From positions 35,378,905-35,442,904 of the forward strand of contig NC_067312.1 of the NCBI RefSeq assembly GCF_020740795.1: DNA of 64,000 bases, in the 5' to 3' direction. This DNA comes from Apus apus (taxonomy: Eukaryota > Chordata > Aves > Apodiformes > Apodidae). Below are positions 13,208 through 25,605 of this stretch, in pieces (the stretch's first letter is position 1; the number at the start of each line of letters is the position of its first letter). Made by a program: the position numbers and the translations under genes. The notes under the pieces were generated by a model, which ran no database searches, had not been told where the DNA came from, and saw only the letters and a program-made list of their open reading frames with translations.

Positions 13208-14232
13208 AGAACAATTACTGATCAGAAGGGAATGTGACATCACTGGCAAGGAGTAAAGAAGTACACTGCACCGAGTACAAACCCACAAGTGATGTTTTCT
13301 TTCAAGTCATGAGGAAAAGGCATGATTAGAAAGATATTTTTACTTCCAAAGGTATTGTATATTCTTAAGTTATTGATTTCTTTTATATAAAGATTTTTTT
13401 CTTTCAGATATGAAAGTCTTCAGTTCAGATATGAAAGTCTTCAGTTCAAGACTTGCCTCTTTAAATTTGCTATTTGACAGGAAATATAGATCACCTATAA
13501 GTTAAAAAAAAAAAAAAATCAGTCGCGTTTTTCTCCAAATAGTTGCAGTCTTCAAATGGTACAATAGACTGAGGAGAACTTGAAATAGCTGCAAACTAAA
13601 AAAAAATAGTATTAATTAAAAAAAGAGCAGGAACTTTCCAATTGCAAGGATGACCCTAATATAAAATAAGCAACATATATTTAAATCTTTCTGGCTCTAA
13701 TTATTTCTTTAATTAACTCTTCAGTCTCTCCTTTCCTTCTCCATTATTATGCCTTTTAGTGTTATTTTTTGTAATGGAATACACAATATATTCACAGTAG
13801 TTTTCAGAGTCTCTCTAGGGAAGGAATTGCATCCTGTAGGTTTTTTAGGTAACTCGTGAAAACCTGTCTGAATTCTCTGTCTTGAAATCCTAACACTGTC
13901 TGGTATGTGTGCAAGTGACTGGCTTAATCGCAATTTGTCTTCTGCATATTTTTTGTACTTTTAATACAATAAACTAAGGTACTTCTGCCAGCCACCTGCA
14001 CAGTCTTCTCTTTTCCTCTGTCCCCATCAATATTCTTGCCACAACACTTTAGGCATCTGCTTAGTAAAAAATCTAGATCTAAGCTGCATGTCTAGTCACC
14101 TTTATAGAGGCAACTGAGAGAATAAGTGTAACTGGAAGGCAATTCCTGTCATCTGAAAAAATGACAAATAAATCAGGTACCTTCTGCTCTAGAAGTAATT
14201 ATCTCAGCTAAAAAAAAGAGTTGTACAGATAG
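13208..14232. other. Intergenic stretch with a small tandem duplication
   Basis: AT-rich sequence with short poly-A runs (for example about 13503-13517). A 21-bp unit (TCAGATATGAAAGTCTTCAGT) is duplicated in exact tandem at about 13404-13446. No gene is recognised. Confidence 0.45.
13404..13446 (+). repeat. Two-copy 21-bp perfect tandem duplication
   Basis: The unit TCAGATATGAAAGTCTTCAGT occurs twice head to tail without a mismatch and continues into TCA. It looks like a recent slippage or duplication event. Confidence 0.85.
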
Positions 14233-15085
14233 CCTAGATTTATCCTCAGCAAGTTTGCTGATGATACCAAGCTGTGTGGTGTGGTCAACCACACAGGGAG
14301 GAAAGGGAGGCCACCCAGATGAACCTTGATGGGCTTGAGAGGTGGGCCTTGTGCACACTGCATGAAGTTCAGTGAGGTAAACTGCAATACCCTGCACCTG
14401 GGTTGGGGCAATCCCAAGCACAAATACAGGCTGGGTGGAGAATGGATTGAGAGCAGCCCTGAGGAGAAGGACCTGGGGCTGTTGGTTGATGAGAAGCTCA
14501 GCATGAGCCAGTAACGTGCACTTGCAGCCTGGAAAGCCCTGTGTCCTGGGCTGTATCAAAAGAGGTGTGGCCAGCAGGTCAAAAGAGGTGATTCTGCCCC
14601 TCTACTCTGCTCTCCTGAGACCCCATCTGGAGTACTGTGTCCGGTTCTGGGGCCTCGAGTGCAGAAAGGACATGGAGCTGTTGAAATGAATCCAGAAGAG
14701 GACCATGAAGAGGATTAGAGGGCTAGAGCACCTCTCCTGTGGAACCAGGCTGAGAGAGTTAGAGTTGTTCAGGCTGGAGAAAGCTGTGTGGAGACTTTAG
14801 AGCAGCCTTCCAGTACCTGAAGGGGTCTTCAGCAAAGGTGGGGAGGGACATTTTACAAGGGCTTGTAAGGAGAGGAGAAGAGGTAAAGGATCAAAACTGG
14901 AAGAGGGGAGATTTAGGTTAGACATTAGGAAGAAATTCTTTACGGTGAGGGTGGAGAGGCACTGGAACAGGCTGTCTAGGGAAGCTGTGGAAGTCCCATC
15001 CTTGGAAGAGTTTGAGGTCAAGTTGTATGGGGCTTTGAACAATCTGGTCTAGCAGAAGTTGTTGTGAGTCCCTGCAGTAGCTGGA
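14233..15085 (+). mobile_element. CR1 LINE fragment (3' half of ORF2)
   Basis: Sense-strand CR1 sequence begins in the reverse-transcriptase palm with a frame reading KFADDTKLC. It continues through degraded equivalents of [20 protein letters not shown], the LFRLEK box and [20 protein letters not shown] sequence. The 3' end degrades after the GGGGCTTTGAACAATCTGGTCTAG segment and lacks the ATTCTATG tail. Many stops and indels make it a dead copy. It lies upstream of SH3GL2 in the gene's own orientation. Confidence 0.88.
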
Positions 15086-18000
15086 TATTAAACCTCTGGC
15101 TTGAAGCAGCAAAATTTATCTTATTTTCTTTTTCTATTTTAAGCCTTAAGGTTAGCCCAAACTTGGATTTCTGATCAATTCTGTAAATTAGTTTCATTCA
15201 TAGTATGACTTTGTTCTAGCCACTGGTCATGTATGGGCAGTCAATTCTTTATTTTCTGTACAAACTCTGGTATAACTTGAGTCCAATCAGAGAAAAGGAA
15301 CAGAACCCCCTGACCTGGAATTCTGAAAGCCCCTCTTATCCAGGGAAAAGATGGGCATTAGTCATTATTAGTCATCTTGATAGCTGAGAGAAGCATACTG
15401 GTTACTTCATTAACAGAAATTCATCTATAAAGTGAAAGAAAGCTGTGTGAGTGATGCCAGGCTCTGGTTTGGACACTCTCCCTGTTTAATCTTCTCTCAT
15501 CCAGCAACCTAAGCAAGCTCCTTCACTAAGGGGAGAGTAACAGAGGATGGAGAACCTGGGTCGTCCTAGGTTCATATTAACACAGGTGCTTTTGCAGTAC
15601 CAAATAAAGTGAATGTAGGACCAGTCACTGATTCTTGAGACTTCTAGTCTCAAAAGCCAGAAGATTATTTAGAAGGTCTACATTAGTTTGTATTAGCTGT
15701 ACATGCATCACAATGAGACAAAGGCTAGAGGTTTCTAAATATTAAAATACTTGAAAACATCTCCAATTGACTAAAATTAAAGCAAATACAAACCAGTCAC
15801 TTAGGTACAACTGGAGTAATAGCACAGAAATGAAAAACTGAGTAAGAATTTTGCAACATGTATATATATATATTAGTCTATCCAAGCAATTGTGATGACT
15901 TCTCACTCTGCACAATCTCTATCTGAACAGGTCATTATTTATCTATATGTAAGATAAGCTGTAATGAACGAAACAGATTAAATCTATCACTATGCATACA
16001 TTCGTTTAAGTAGCTGAAATAAGGCTATGCTTGCTGCAGTGCTTTATTTATGACAGTCTTGCTAATACAGTATTACAGCTCTTTGGTAATAAAAATGCAA
16101 TTCTTTCTGTGGGAGGTGGGTTATTTCCTATGTATTATCCCTCATTGTACTTGCATGACAGGTTTAAGTTAGCTAAGATTTTTGCTTTCAAAATCATCGG
16201 GTAATACAAAGAAGCATTGCTGGAAATAGCGTGCAGTTCTAGATTTGCAGAATAATCTATGTGTCATGTAATAATGATAGTGACTGATAACTTAAAATTG
16301 TAATAGTGTGCACAAAAGACAGGGTAAGAGTTGCTCCTACAAAAGTACTTCCTGTGTTTAGTTATTGCTTGGATTTGCAAAAATGCATTTTCTTCATTTA
16401 TTTTCCTATTGTTAAATTTTTGTTTTGCCATATGGAAAATGAAGAAGCACTTAGCTTCTATTTATCCATGTTAAAAGTGGGATTTGAAGTTGGAATTTAA
16501 ACAGATACACGTAGATCTGTAGAGCTCACAAATAACTATATGTATTTTAAAATGAGATATAACGCATTCAAGGCACATATAATTAGTTATTGTTCACTAC
16601 AGCTTGTTAAAAACAGGAGTCATCTCACAGAAGATGACTTCAAAGCATTACTCACATAGATTGCTCCAGGAGAAGTCAGAAAAGACATGATATACTGAAG
16701 AGCAGACACTAACTTAAACTCTTTTTTGTTGAGAAGTGTCACCATTTGATAGAGTGGTTTATAAGTCCGTTTACACTGACACACATGAACTGTGCTTTAA
16801 TACAAATACTACTTTCCACTCACTGGAATACAGTTCTAAAAAAAAAAAAAGCAAAAGAAGTGTGAGCACAAGTTAAAGTGCCAGATTTAGCTGTGAGAAT
16901 ACAAATATGCACAGCCAGTAATAGCAGGTGAGTCAGGGCATTCAGCTGCTATTTGGGCTGATTTTTAGCCAGGGAGCATACCATTGCATTCAATCAACAT
17001 GCAGTGGGAGCTGCAGGGGCATCAATACCCTTGAAAGCAAGGCCTTGTTTCTCTACCTTATCACACTGAAAATCAATTTGATGGACCATTCTATGCCTAC
17101 ATTGTCTCCTATTTAGTCTTTATTCACATAATTTTTATGTAAAATTTGTAGTAGACTGGAGTGTACTCTTTGGAACAGCCAGCAAATGCTAGATCCTGAA
17201 ATTTAGCTGCTCAATTCCAGTTAGTAACACAGAAATATATTCTTAATTTTTATACAGATAATTAAAATCATTACATGTATATTTTCCCTAGGTCTACTTT
17301 CTGTGGTTGTGGACTATAGAGCCATTTTCCAGGTATTAGGTAACATGGGAGTTTTCTGTCAAATGCGCAATAGCTAGCACAAGGAACTCCTACGCCTTGG
17401 CTGGAAGCTCTATATGACTTCACTTTTCTTCCTTTAAAATAATATTCATATCAAAGTGGACAGAAGTGTTTCTATGCAGACTTAGGACTAGTCCAGCAAG
17501 TGGTGCCTTCTACTGTGCCCTGGGCAAGGCTGTTAGGATTTCCCACTCTGCCATGAGCAGAGGGCTATTCTTGGTTTTCCATTCTTCACAATTAACAACT
17601 TTGGTAATACTTCCAACAGCAATGAAGTGTCCTGCATTCAAGATTCTTTCCCTCATTGCAAGTGGCTTCCAAGAACTGCATTAAGTCAGTACAACTCAGT
17701 GATCTGGAGGCACTGCACTGCCTCTGGGTTCCCAAGTACGCACACTAACCATCACAAGTTCACAGAGTTTAGAAACAGCTTTAGGTACTTCTGAAAAAGA
17801 TGTCATCCCATCCAACTACCTTCTGTTGAGTGGTGTTGTGATGGAATTACAAAGCCAACATAGCATGGATGGTTTCAACCAGCTGGTAAATGCTTCGTGC
17901 GAGCGGGCACTCCGGTTGTGCAAATTTGCGGCACGCATTCCCAGGGATTGGCCCAGCCTGCAAAGAAAGATCATCATGCTTGGATCACATTGCTTGCGTT

Positions 18001-18379
18001 GTTTAGTATTCTGCTGGCAGAGTCTAATAGTTGTCAATTACTGTTCTGCTACTGTTTGTAAAACTGAACTGGTAAAGTACATGACTTTCATCTGGCTTCC
18101 AGGCTTTTACTCTCAAGCCAACAGCCACACGAGCAGCTGAAAACGGGCAGGCATTAGATTTTCTTCTCTACACGTTGCTGACATTGTGATGGGCGAAGAT
18201 GAAAACACCTGTTGAGGGACCTCCACTAGCCAGGGTTTAACTGTCGTCTGTGGTCTGAGGCAAATCAGGCCCAAGGAAGCCAGTATGGTTGCAAACGTTT
18301 CTTCCAAGTATCTGGACCACACTGACCTTCCCCCCGCTGCCGCTCTCCTTCCCTCATCACTATTCTGCCACCTTCTTCC
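15086..18379. other. Proximal upstream flank of SH3GL2
   Basis: AT-rich sequence to about 17.8 kb, with small (TA)n and poly-A runs (about 15861, 16837). From about 17.82 to 18.1 kb composition becomes more balanced, with scattered CpGs and a 104-codon + strand ORF that also overlaps a minus-strand ORF. I recognise no protein there. Its position just upstream of the CpG island makes it a candidate proximal regulatory block, but nothing in the sequence proves that. Confidence 0.4.
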
Positions 18380-18636
18380 CTCTCGGCTCATTTCCGCGGA
18401 AGAAGTCCTGGCGCACAAGCCACCCCACCTGGCCATGGATGCTGCGGGGGGGAGGCCGAGGCACCCCACGCCCGTGGTCCTGCCGCGGAGCAGCAGGACC
18501 CTGCCGCACCCTGGTGCGGGAGCGAAACTCCAGGGTGGGAGGACCGTCCCGTTGGTTCCGACTGTTCAGACGGGGCCCGCGGACGGGATCGCAGGCGAGT
18601 ACGCGGGACCAGGGTCCCCCGGGGCTGCCGACACCC

Positions 18637-18674
18637 GGGGGCGGGGGGCGGCCCCGCACGGCTGCTGGGGGGCG
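18637..18674 (+). promoter_or_regulatory. GC-box cluster (SP/KLF-type sites)
   Basis: Two G-rich blocks, GGGGGCGGGGGGCGG at 18637-18651 and GGGGGGCGG at 18667-18674, contain the GGGCGG core bound by Sp1/KLF proteins. They lie 140-180 bp upstream of the start codon, next to the CRE. Binding is inferred from motif only. Confidence 0.6.
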
Positions 18675-18687
18675 GTGCGTCCCGCCC

Positions 18688-18695
18688 TGACGTCA
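18688..18695 (+). promoter_or_regulatory. Consensus cAMP response element
   Basis: A perfect palindromic TGACGTCA, the full CRE bound by CREB/ATF dimers, sits 126 bp (first base to A of ATG) upstream of the SH3GL2 start codon inside the CpG island. Its placement within a likely core promoter supports function. Endophilin-A1 is a neuron-enriched protein, and CREB-driven neuronal promoters are common. Actual binding is inference. Confidence 0.7.
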
Positions 18696-18813
18696 CGGCG
18701 CCCCCGCACCGCCGCTCTCCGACAGCCGCCGCCGCGCGCGGGTGCGGGCAGCGCGCCCCAGGACCACCGCATCGCCCCTCGGCTTCCCCCGGCTGCAGCG
18801 CGGCGGCCTCGCC

Positions 18814-18858
18814 ATGTCGGTGGCCGGGCTGAAGAAGCAGTTCCACAAAGCGACCCAG
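18814..18858 (+). CDS. SH3GL2: Endophilin-A1 first coding exon (SH3GL2, partial)
   Basis: Fifteen codons encode MSVAGLKKQFHKATQ, the N-terminus of the endophilin-A family. HKATQ fits SH3GL2 rather than SH3GL1 (FYKASQ) or SH3GL3 (FHKASQ), as I recall those sequences. Endophilin-A1 is a cytosolic presynaptic protein that bends membranes with its N-BAR domain. Its SH3 domain recruits dynamin and synaptojanin during synaptic-vesicle endocytosis. This exon covers most of the amphipathic helix H0, which inserts into the bilayer. The ATG has G at -3 (GCCATGT). The exon ends in CAG at a phase-0 boundary followed by GT at 18859, where I recall the family's first coding exon ending. The remainder (BAR, linker and SH3, about 335 residues) must lie beyond the window. 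The reading frame stays open through the donor, but that extension (VPPPAASRD...) is intronic. Confidence 0.92.
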
Positions 18859-18904
18859 GTACCACCCCCCGCAGCCTCCCGCGACGCTGCGGTGCGCGGC
18901 GCCC

Positions 18905-19260
18905 GGCTGCGTGGGGCAGACGGGTGCGTGGGGCTGGGCTGTGTCCGGCTGTGCGTCGTGCGCCCGTCTTGTGTGGGCATGTCCGCGTGGGTGTGCGTAG
19001 TGCACGCCTGTGCGCTGCGCGTGGGTGCACGGGGGCTGTCGTTCCTGTGCGCGGGTGTGCGAGCCGGCTGGGTTTGTGGGGATGCGTTATGTGGGAGCGT
19101 GCACGGCGGTGCGTCAGGATGCGCGGGTGTCCTTGCCGCTCGGGGATGCGCGGGTCACAGGATTGCATGGACATGCAGGAGTCTGCATGGTGCGTGAATG
19201 TGCACGGGCGTGGGTGGCTCTGCACAGGTGTCCGCCGGTTTGCGTGGGTTTCTGTGAGTG
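18905..19260 (+). repeat. Degenerate GT/CpG-rich minisatellite-like region
   Basis: Starting about 50 bp into intron 1, the + strand is built from many imperfect units of the type TGTGCGTGGG/TGCGCGGGTG/GGATGCG over about 350 bp. It is strongly strand-asymmetric, G/T-rich on the + strand with frequent CpG. Spacing of the units is irregular, so it is a diverged tandem array rather than a clean microsatellite. It lies within the CpG island and produces spurious Cys/Val/Arg-rich ORFs. Confidence 0.6.
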
Positions 19261-19455
19261 CCAGGGGGGCTGCCGGTCCGGCCGCTTCTCCCAGGGCTCC
19301 CCGCCCCCGGCCGCGCTGCGGCAGGCGGGCAGCTGCTCCCGGCTGCGGGGGCCGGTCCTGGCCCCCCCCCGCGGGGCAGAGCTCCCACGGAGGGGGCTTC
19401 GAGGAAGCGAAGGTGACTGCTGAGGCAGATACTCGCCGTATGCCTCCGACCTTCT

Positions 19456-22400
19456 TGGCCGAGTTCTGTGCACCGTGTTTCCATAGGCGTTTCCTTAGCT
19501 TGACTTTTGCAAATAAACAGTAAACACGACCTTTGTTTTTTTTTTAAGTTTGTTTCTGGTTCCAGAGTGCAGCTGAAATCTGAATCATGTTTGGTCCTGT
19601 TGCTTTAGGCAATAAAGTCAGGGTGGACGTTCTGCCAGTCTTTGAGTTGTTTCATAATAGGAGATCTATGTATTATAGTCTATAAGGGTGCAATTTTTGT
19701 ATCAGGTTCTGACTCTGCATGCTTTGGGTATAAATGTTTTCATAGAAATCAGGGGACGTTTTTTGGATTTAGAGATTTGATACCAAGACCAGTGTAATAT
19801 GACTTTTTTTTCCCCCTTGTTTCCAACTAAATAAATCCCTCATTATTTCCTACTACTGATCATTGCAGGTAGCAATCTTGGTCACTGTAAGCAGTCGGTA
19901 GGTGCAAGCATGCAAGATACAGCAGCTGTTATGCTTTTCAACATCTGCATATTTCCCTTTCTCATCCAGCTTACCTCTTTCATCTCTTGTTGTGCTGTGT
20001 GGAAGTGTTCTTGAAAGAATGATCCCTAATAATCCCCAGTAATTTGTCCAAATTCTGATTCTCAGTGCTTTGCAACTACACCAATACCTGTTATGACTCC
20101 GGATGTGATGGGATATGTCAAGTCCTGCATGGGCCCATGCAGGCATTGAATGACATTGTGTCTCACCTTTCATACCACATTGTGCTGCATCATTGGTAAA
20201 ATAAGCTTCACAAGATACCTGCTGCACTCATGACAGATACGGTAAGGAGCAGCTGAGGGTGCCTGAGTCCATCCTGCAGTGCCCATCTCCTGCTACTACT
20301 TCATTATTCCCTCGCTGCTACCTACAGTGCTATCAGAAGCCCAGGAATCATCATTGCTGCACTGAGATCTGGTACGAGAGTAAGAGTTGCAGTGTCTGTG
20401 TCATCGACATTTAAGAAGCAGGCAAGCTGAAGTTCACTTTTCAATAATAAAAGTCTCAGCTCTCCATTAGTGCAAGCTAATGAGTATGCCTCTGCAGCAG
20501 CAGAGGTAAACGTCTTTGTTGGAGGGAGCATGGTGTAAAAGGTCTGTGCATGCTGTCCTGTCGTGAGATGATAGTCTCACACTGATAGTTAGCAGTACTG
20601 TCATTTAGAAGGAAAGAAAATTTTTAGCTGGCTAGAACCAAAATACAAGTTTCTGATGCTAGATTTAGCAGCCTGACATCAGATGACCCAGGGATTTTTG
20701 GGCCCAGCCTTGACTATTGAAGATTGTTTGTATGCAGGCCACGAAGACACGTTCATGTATAAGAATGACTCACAAGTAGGTTGTAAGACTGATCTGTTTA
20801 TTGGTTTGTTTTCAGTATGGCTGAGAAATCCAGGATTTAGTCATGTTGACCTTACTCTAGGGAGTAATCCTTTTGACTAGGGATTAATCCACAGGTGAAA
20901 TATGGATTGCTGGTATGAATAAAGCTTCCCAGATAGGACCAAAAAATTAAAAGTGTAAGAAATTCTGAGTTATTCCTTTGGTGTTTATTAATGAAGAATT
21001 TGTGTATGAAGTGCTGTCATAATATTGTTCAAAAATATACACATCCTTAACTAGTTTAACATTGTGAAGTCTTGAAGTCTCCGGTTTATTTTCTTTCTCT
21101 TTTTAATGCTATTATTCTTGTTGTAACTTTAGTACCCCTTATACACAGAGAGTTTATGATTATAAGCCTATAAGATTATTAATAGAAAATGAAGTTCCAG
21201 TTAGAAATACAAAGATTTGTGACACAATTTAAATGTTATAAAAAGTTTATCTTAATCCAGATGAATTCTGCATTCCACAGTACAACTTAAAATTATGTGA
21301 CTTCCATGTCTAGATTGTTTTATACAAACTAAGAAATTTGTTTTCGTTCATACTTTTTTTACTCATAAAATGTCAAACTAACCTGAAATTGAAATACTTC
21401 AATTCTGAATTTACTAGAAGCCATGCTGAAGAACTTCATGGCTATAAAATTCCTTGCACCAATTGCAACAGCAGTGAGTTACTGAAAAGAAGGAGGAAAC
21501 GTTGCTCCCTCTTGAATGAATGAAGTGTTCACCTTTTTGTCTTTCAGAACAATTTTAGCAGTTCTAACCCTGTTCAGCATCATAAAGTTTAAATATTCCT
21601 GAGTTTGTAAAAGGAGGGTGAGTCTGGAAATTGTGACATTCATACAGAATTACAAGAAATTAGATTGACAAGTGTGGAGCAGTTTAGATTATTAATTTGC
21701 TGCTTAAATTACCCACAGAGCACCTAAGAAGAAGTGACCCCATTTGAACATTAACTGTGCTGCTGCAAATCTGTCAGACATCCTGGAGCTAAGAAGATTG
21801 CGCCAAAGAGTGTTTTTCCAGAAATGGCCATCTAAGTGCTGAGCCATCAAATGGTCCCTTTTTATGTAGGCACGCAAACTCTTCTACCATTAGTGCTACG
21901 TCAGTGTCACGGAGAGACTGTTGCTTCCTAGAGAGTTGTGTGCAGTTTTAAAATGACCAGAATTATTTTGGGTGTTACAGATTTGACAGTCTGAGGCATT
22001 TGAACAGAGTTGTTTTACAACAGTGTGAGCTTTTCTTCCACATAACTGCATTCATTGCATAATATGGCTCTTGTGAGGCACAAACCTAAGCTTTCAGAAA
22101 ATAATAATTTCACAGGGAAGGAAATGAACAAAAATGCTGAGAATGGCCATATCCGAGGTTCCCCTGGGAACCACTGAATAAATGTGACTGAGATTTAAAT
22201 AGTCTGAATGTGGTGACTTGAACAAAAAGGCCTGTAATATAATTTATTTTCTACCACTGTGTTCTGCTTTTGTGATATAACATGATTTAATTTGTCTTAA
22301 TATCAATAAGAAGTCACAACTTTACAGAGAAACAGGTTTCATTGAAATCAGTGAGAATATAACTATGATGAAAATTAATCTCAGTGTCAGATGATTTTAA

Positions 22401-24379
22401 ATTTTTTTTAATAATGTAGCTCATTTAGCTGAATATTTTTTTAAGTCTTTGGTCAGAAGCATGCAAAATATTTTTCATTGGAATGGGTGAAGCAATCCTC
22501 TTTTATTCACAACATGTTTTCTACACTTGCTAAACTCTCAAACTTCAACTAAGCAATTGTTAACTATTCCTTTCATACTGCTAGAGAATGTGGAAAGTGA
22601 TGTGTTGATAAATCAAGTATTCTCCTAAATCTCCATCAAGCCCTGTATTCATAATACATGCCTGTCTGTCCCCCAGTGTTCAGCAGTGGGACTAGTGTGT
22701 GCTTGCTGCCTTGGCTTTTCCAGTGAAAAAACATGACCTGGCTTTTCCAGCTGACTGTGATTGAAGCTGGTCTCAGCCTGGATCTGCATATCTCCTTCCA
22801 TGTTTCCTTTCAGCCTTACCCACCAAGTTATGGTCAGTTCCCATGGCTGTCAAAGTGTGTATGTGAGCTGGTGGACAGTGCTGTGTTCTTCCTGGTGTGG
22901 TTGCTGTACTGTGTGCTTCTTACATTGGACTTAAAGAACTCGCTCCTGTGGTGTGGAAACTTGTGAGCAGGTGCAGGAAAGAAGGAAGAGAACTGTTTGG
23001 TGTGGCTCTTAGGATAATGCCCAAACTGGCTGTTAGAAACCCCTCTTCAAGAGGCATGTAGAGACTATTGGTTTCTCTCAGTAGGAGTGATACATCTTGA
23101 GATCAAGGAGAGGGAACAAATTCTTGGTCTGGGAATAAAGACTGTTTTAGAAAAAGTGCTTACTTAGCTGCAGAGAAGATTATTTCCACAGCAGGTAAGG
23201 AAATTCCTTATTTGTGCACTCTAGCTTGATTGCCAGATACAGTATTCACATTTGGCATAATTGCCATGTGCCTTTTTATTGATATTACATAATTGAAAGG
23301 GTGAAAAATTGACCTTAAATTTAAATTGCCCTGAAGTTGGATACTGTGTAACATTTCTAAGTTGCTGATGGCTCAGTCTGCTCCACTTTTTAACCCTGTT
23401 TCTAAATCTAGTTGAAAGAACTGCAGCTTTGTGTAAAAAAATGATAATCGCTTGTTTTTTGGGGAGGATTTCTCAAACATCTGTCACTGCAGTATCTTTC
23501 CACTTGATACATGCAGTTTCCATTTTCTTATGTATGTAGGTATGTATATGTGAAGCTTGAGCACCGATTGACACACATCTGCAGTTTTTCTTTCAGTGAT
23601 CTGTGAAGGCAGTGCATGTATCTATGGATGCTATGCTCAAAACACAGCCTGCATCAGATTTTTTATTTACGTTTTGACTTTTATCTTCACTGGAAGAATT
23701 ACACAGCAAGAAAGAACTGGCTGCTCTTGGTCATTCATGCAAAATGGTGTCTTTAAGATTTAAAATTTTTCCTCATGTCTAGCATACTGATTGATAGCCT
23801 GCTTCACGAGAGTGCTGAAAAAGCATAAACAGATTTAACCAAAGCAAATTTTGCAGATGTTGCTGTGTATAAGGTGATGTAGTTTTACCTACCTGTCAAG
23901 CACAAATGTAAGGGAGATGCTGGGGTGATCTTGCCCATTTTTTGAGGAAGATGGAGGCTCGAGAAGCTTGAAAACTGAGTGTCATGACCTAGTGCTGTGC
24001 TGGTGAAGTCTTGGACGTTTAAAAGCTCAACAGGATAGAAGGAGTTGAAAATCTGCTTTGCAACTGTCAAGGACATGTTGCCACACTGTGAGAATTTCTG
24101 AAGAGAAATTGTGAATGAACAGCATTTGATGCAAAGTGCTCTAATTAAGCAGGCCCATGGCCCTCTTCTCAGTTAACGTCTGTGGTACCCTCAGGGGAAC
24201 TGAAGCATCCATCCAGCCTTCCTCCTGGAACTAAAAAGTCTTTATTTTTGCTGCTTTCCTGCAGCTTCTGTCACTCTGGTACTCATTTTCTTCTCACTTA
24301 GTGGTCACTGTGGGTGTTGCTGGTGATGATCTTCTCTTAAATAGTTACGCAGACAAAAAAAAATGAGCTACAGCATGAT
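19456..24379. other. Intronic stretch, no element recognised
   Basis: AT-rich intronic DNA. A poly-T/pyrimidine tract occurs near 19806. The 124-codon minus-strand ORF near 19.85-20.23 kb has no recognisable domain. I found no CR1 tail, LTR end or exon with conserved coding content. Confidence 0.4.
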
Positions 24380-24822
24380 ATGGAGAGTAAGTCCTATAAG
24401 GAGAAGCTGACGGAACTGGGATTGTTTAGTTTGGAGAAGAGGAGGCCAAGGGGAGACCGGAGACCTCGTTGCTCTCCACAACTACCTGAAAGGAGGTTGT
24501 AGGGAGGTGGGAGTTGGGCTCTTCTCTCAAGTGAATAATGACAGGACGAGAGGAAATGGCATAAAGCTGCACCAGAGGAGGTTTAGACTGGGTATTAGAA
24601 ATAATTTCTTTACTGAAAGAGTGGTTGGACAATGGAACAGGCTGCCCAGGGAGGTGGTGGAGTCACCATCCCTGGAAGTATTTAAAATACATAAAGATGT
24701 AGTGCTTAGGGACATGATTTAAGCACTGAACCGGTAGATTAGGTTATGGTTGTTGGATTTAGGTTATGGTTGGCCTTGATTATCTTCAACGTCCTTTCCA
24801 ACCAGGATGATTCTGTGATTAT
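24380..24822 (+). mobile_element. CR1 LINE 3' fragment
   Basis: Sense orientation. The start encodes a degraded [16 protein letters not shown] box of CR1 ORF2. It continues through [36 protein letters not shown] in the 24507-24722 frame. It ends in the untranslated tail CTTTCCAACCAGGATGATTCTGTGATT, the CR1 octamer-type 3' terminus. It is 5'-truncated and dead. Confidence 0.92.
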
Positions 24823-25605
24823 TATTCTGATGATCTCTGCCACAGCAGAATTACCTAGCCTTCAGCATTAGGTAATTCTTCACTGGATATATAGTTGTAA
24901 TTGGTGTAATACTGACGGTGCTTTGAGACTATGATGGAGGCTGTATCTAAGTAAGTAAACAGTGTTTTTAAAAAATAATCCTATTATGTAGACTGAAATG
25001 CAGCTAAAGTAGTTGCAGCATCACGTAGGACAAACTGAGGGGGCAGCAGCTGGCACTCACCTTCTTTCCCCATCATCATTCTCTCACCAAAGAATGGGTG
25101 TTACTTGATCCCAGCAAAGGTGCTGCTGAGGCAGCAGCAGTGTAACCTTGCTAGTGGCAGGCTGTACAGCTGGCTTGGTAGGATGCCAGAGAGCCTCCTG
25201 AAAGGTTGAGAAATTCAATCACTCATACAGCTAGCTGGCATGGCACCAGAGGAGGGCTGGTGAAGTTAATCCACATCTGTTTCAAAATAGGTAGGTGCCA
25301 CTATTTGGGTTACTGGTCAGCAAATCAGCAGGTATACTGATGTAAATTCCATTGGACTATTTTTTGGCCATATGTTCCTTGGGTTTGTTTTAATTTTGTC
25401 AAATGGAGGTACTATGCTGAATCCTTTGTAAGCATAAGTTTTAAAATAGAGAAAAATACTTGGCTTTGCCCCTTCCCTTTTTTTTTTTACTGTCTGTTGG
25501 CAGAAAAGCACTTTACGCAGTTGTAATGTCCTTCTCTGCCTTAATATTTTTGTGGATTTCAGTTTGATTTATTTATAATTAGTGTAACTTATTTTTTTAT
25601 TTTAG
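24823..25605. other. Intronic stretch
   Basis: Unique sequence with no ORF or repeat I can name. A poly-T run sits near 25480. Confidence 0.4.

Larger units (their letters stand above)
18380..19455 (+). promoter_or_regulatory. SH3GL2: CpG island and promoter region of SH3GL2
   Basis: GC and CpG density rise sharply from about 18380 and fall again after about 19450, in strong contrast to the AT-rich flanks. The island covers the proximal promoter, the 5' UTR, the first coding exon and the start of intron 1. I see no TATA box at a convincing place, as is usual for CpG-island promoters. The upstream part has GC boxes (a run of GGGGGC/GGGGGGC units at 18637-18651 and another at 18667-18674) and one perfect CRE. 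The transcription start cannot be fixed from sequence alone; it probably lies between about 18.4 kb and the ATG at 18814. Long ORFs across the island on both strands are by-products of its high GC content. Confidence 0.88.

Noticed and set aside
18388..19225. Several 95-219-codon minus-strand ORFs over the CpG island, possible divergent gene
   Set aside because: They overlap each other in different frames, have low-complexity Arg/Pro/Ala content and no domain. They are shadows of GC-rich sequence.
18285..19523. 412-codon + strand ORF across the CpG island
   Set aside because: It is in a frame different from the SH3GL2 start, runs through the promoter, exon and intron, and has only Arg/Pro/Gly/Cys-rich composition. 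Long ORFs arise by chance in GC-rich DNA.
19853..20227. 124-codon minus-strand ORF in intron 1
   Set aside because: There is no recognisable domain or promoter and no repeat or conservation cue; its length is compatible with chance.
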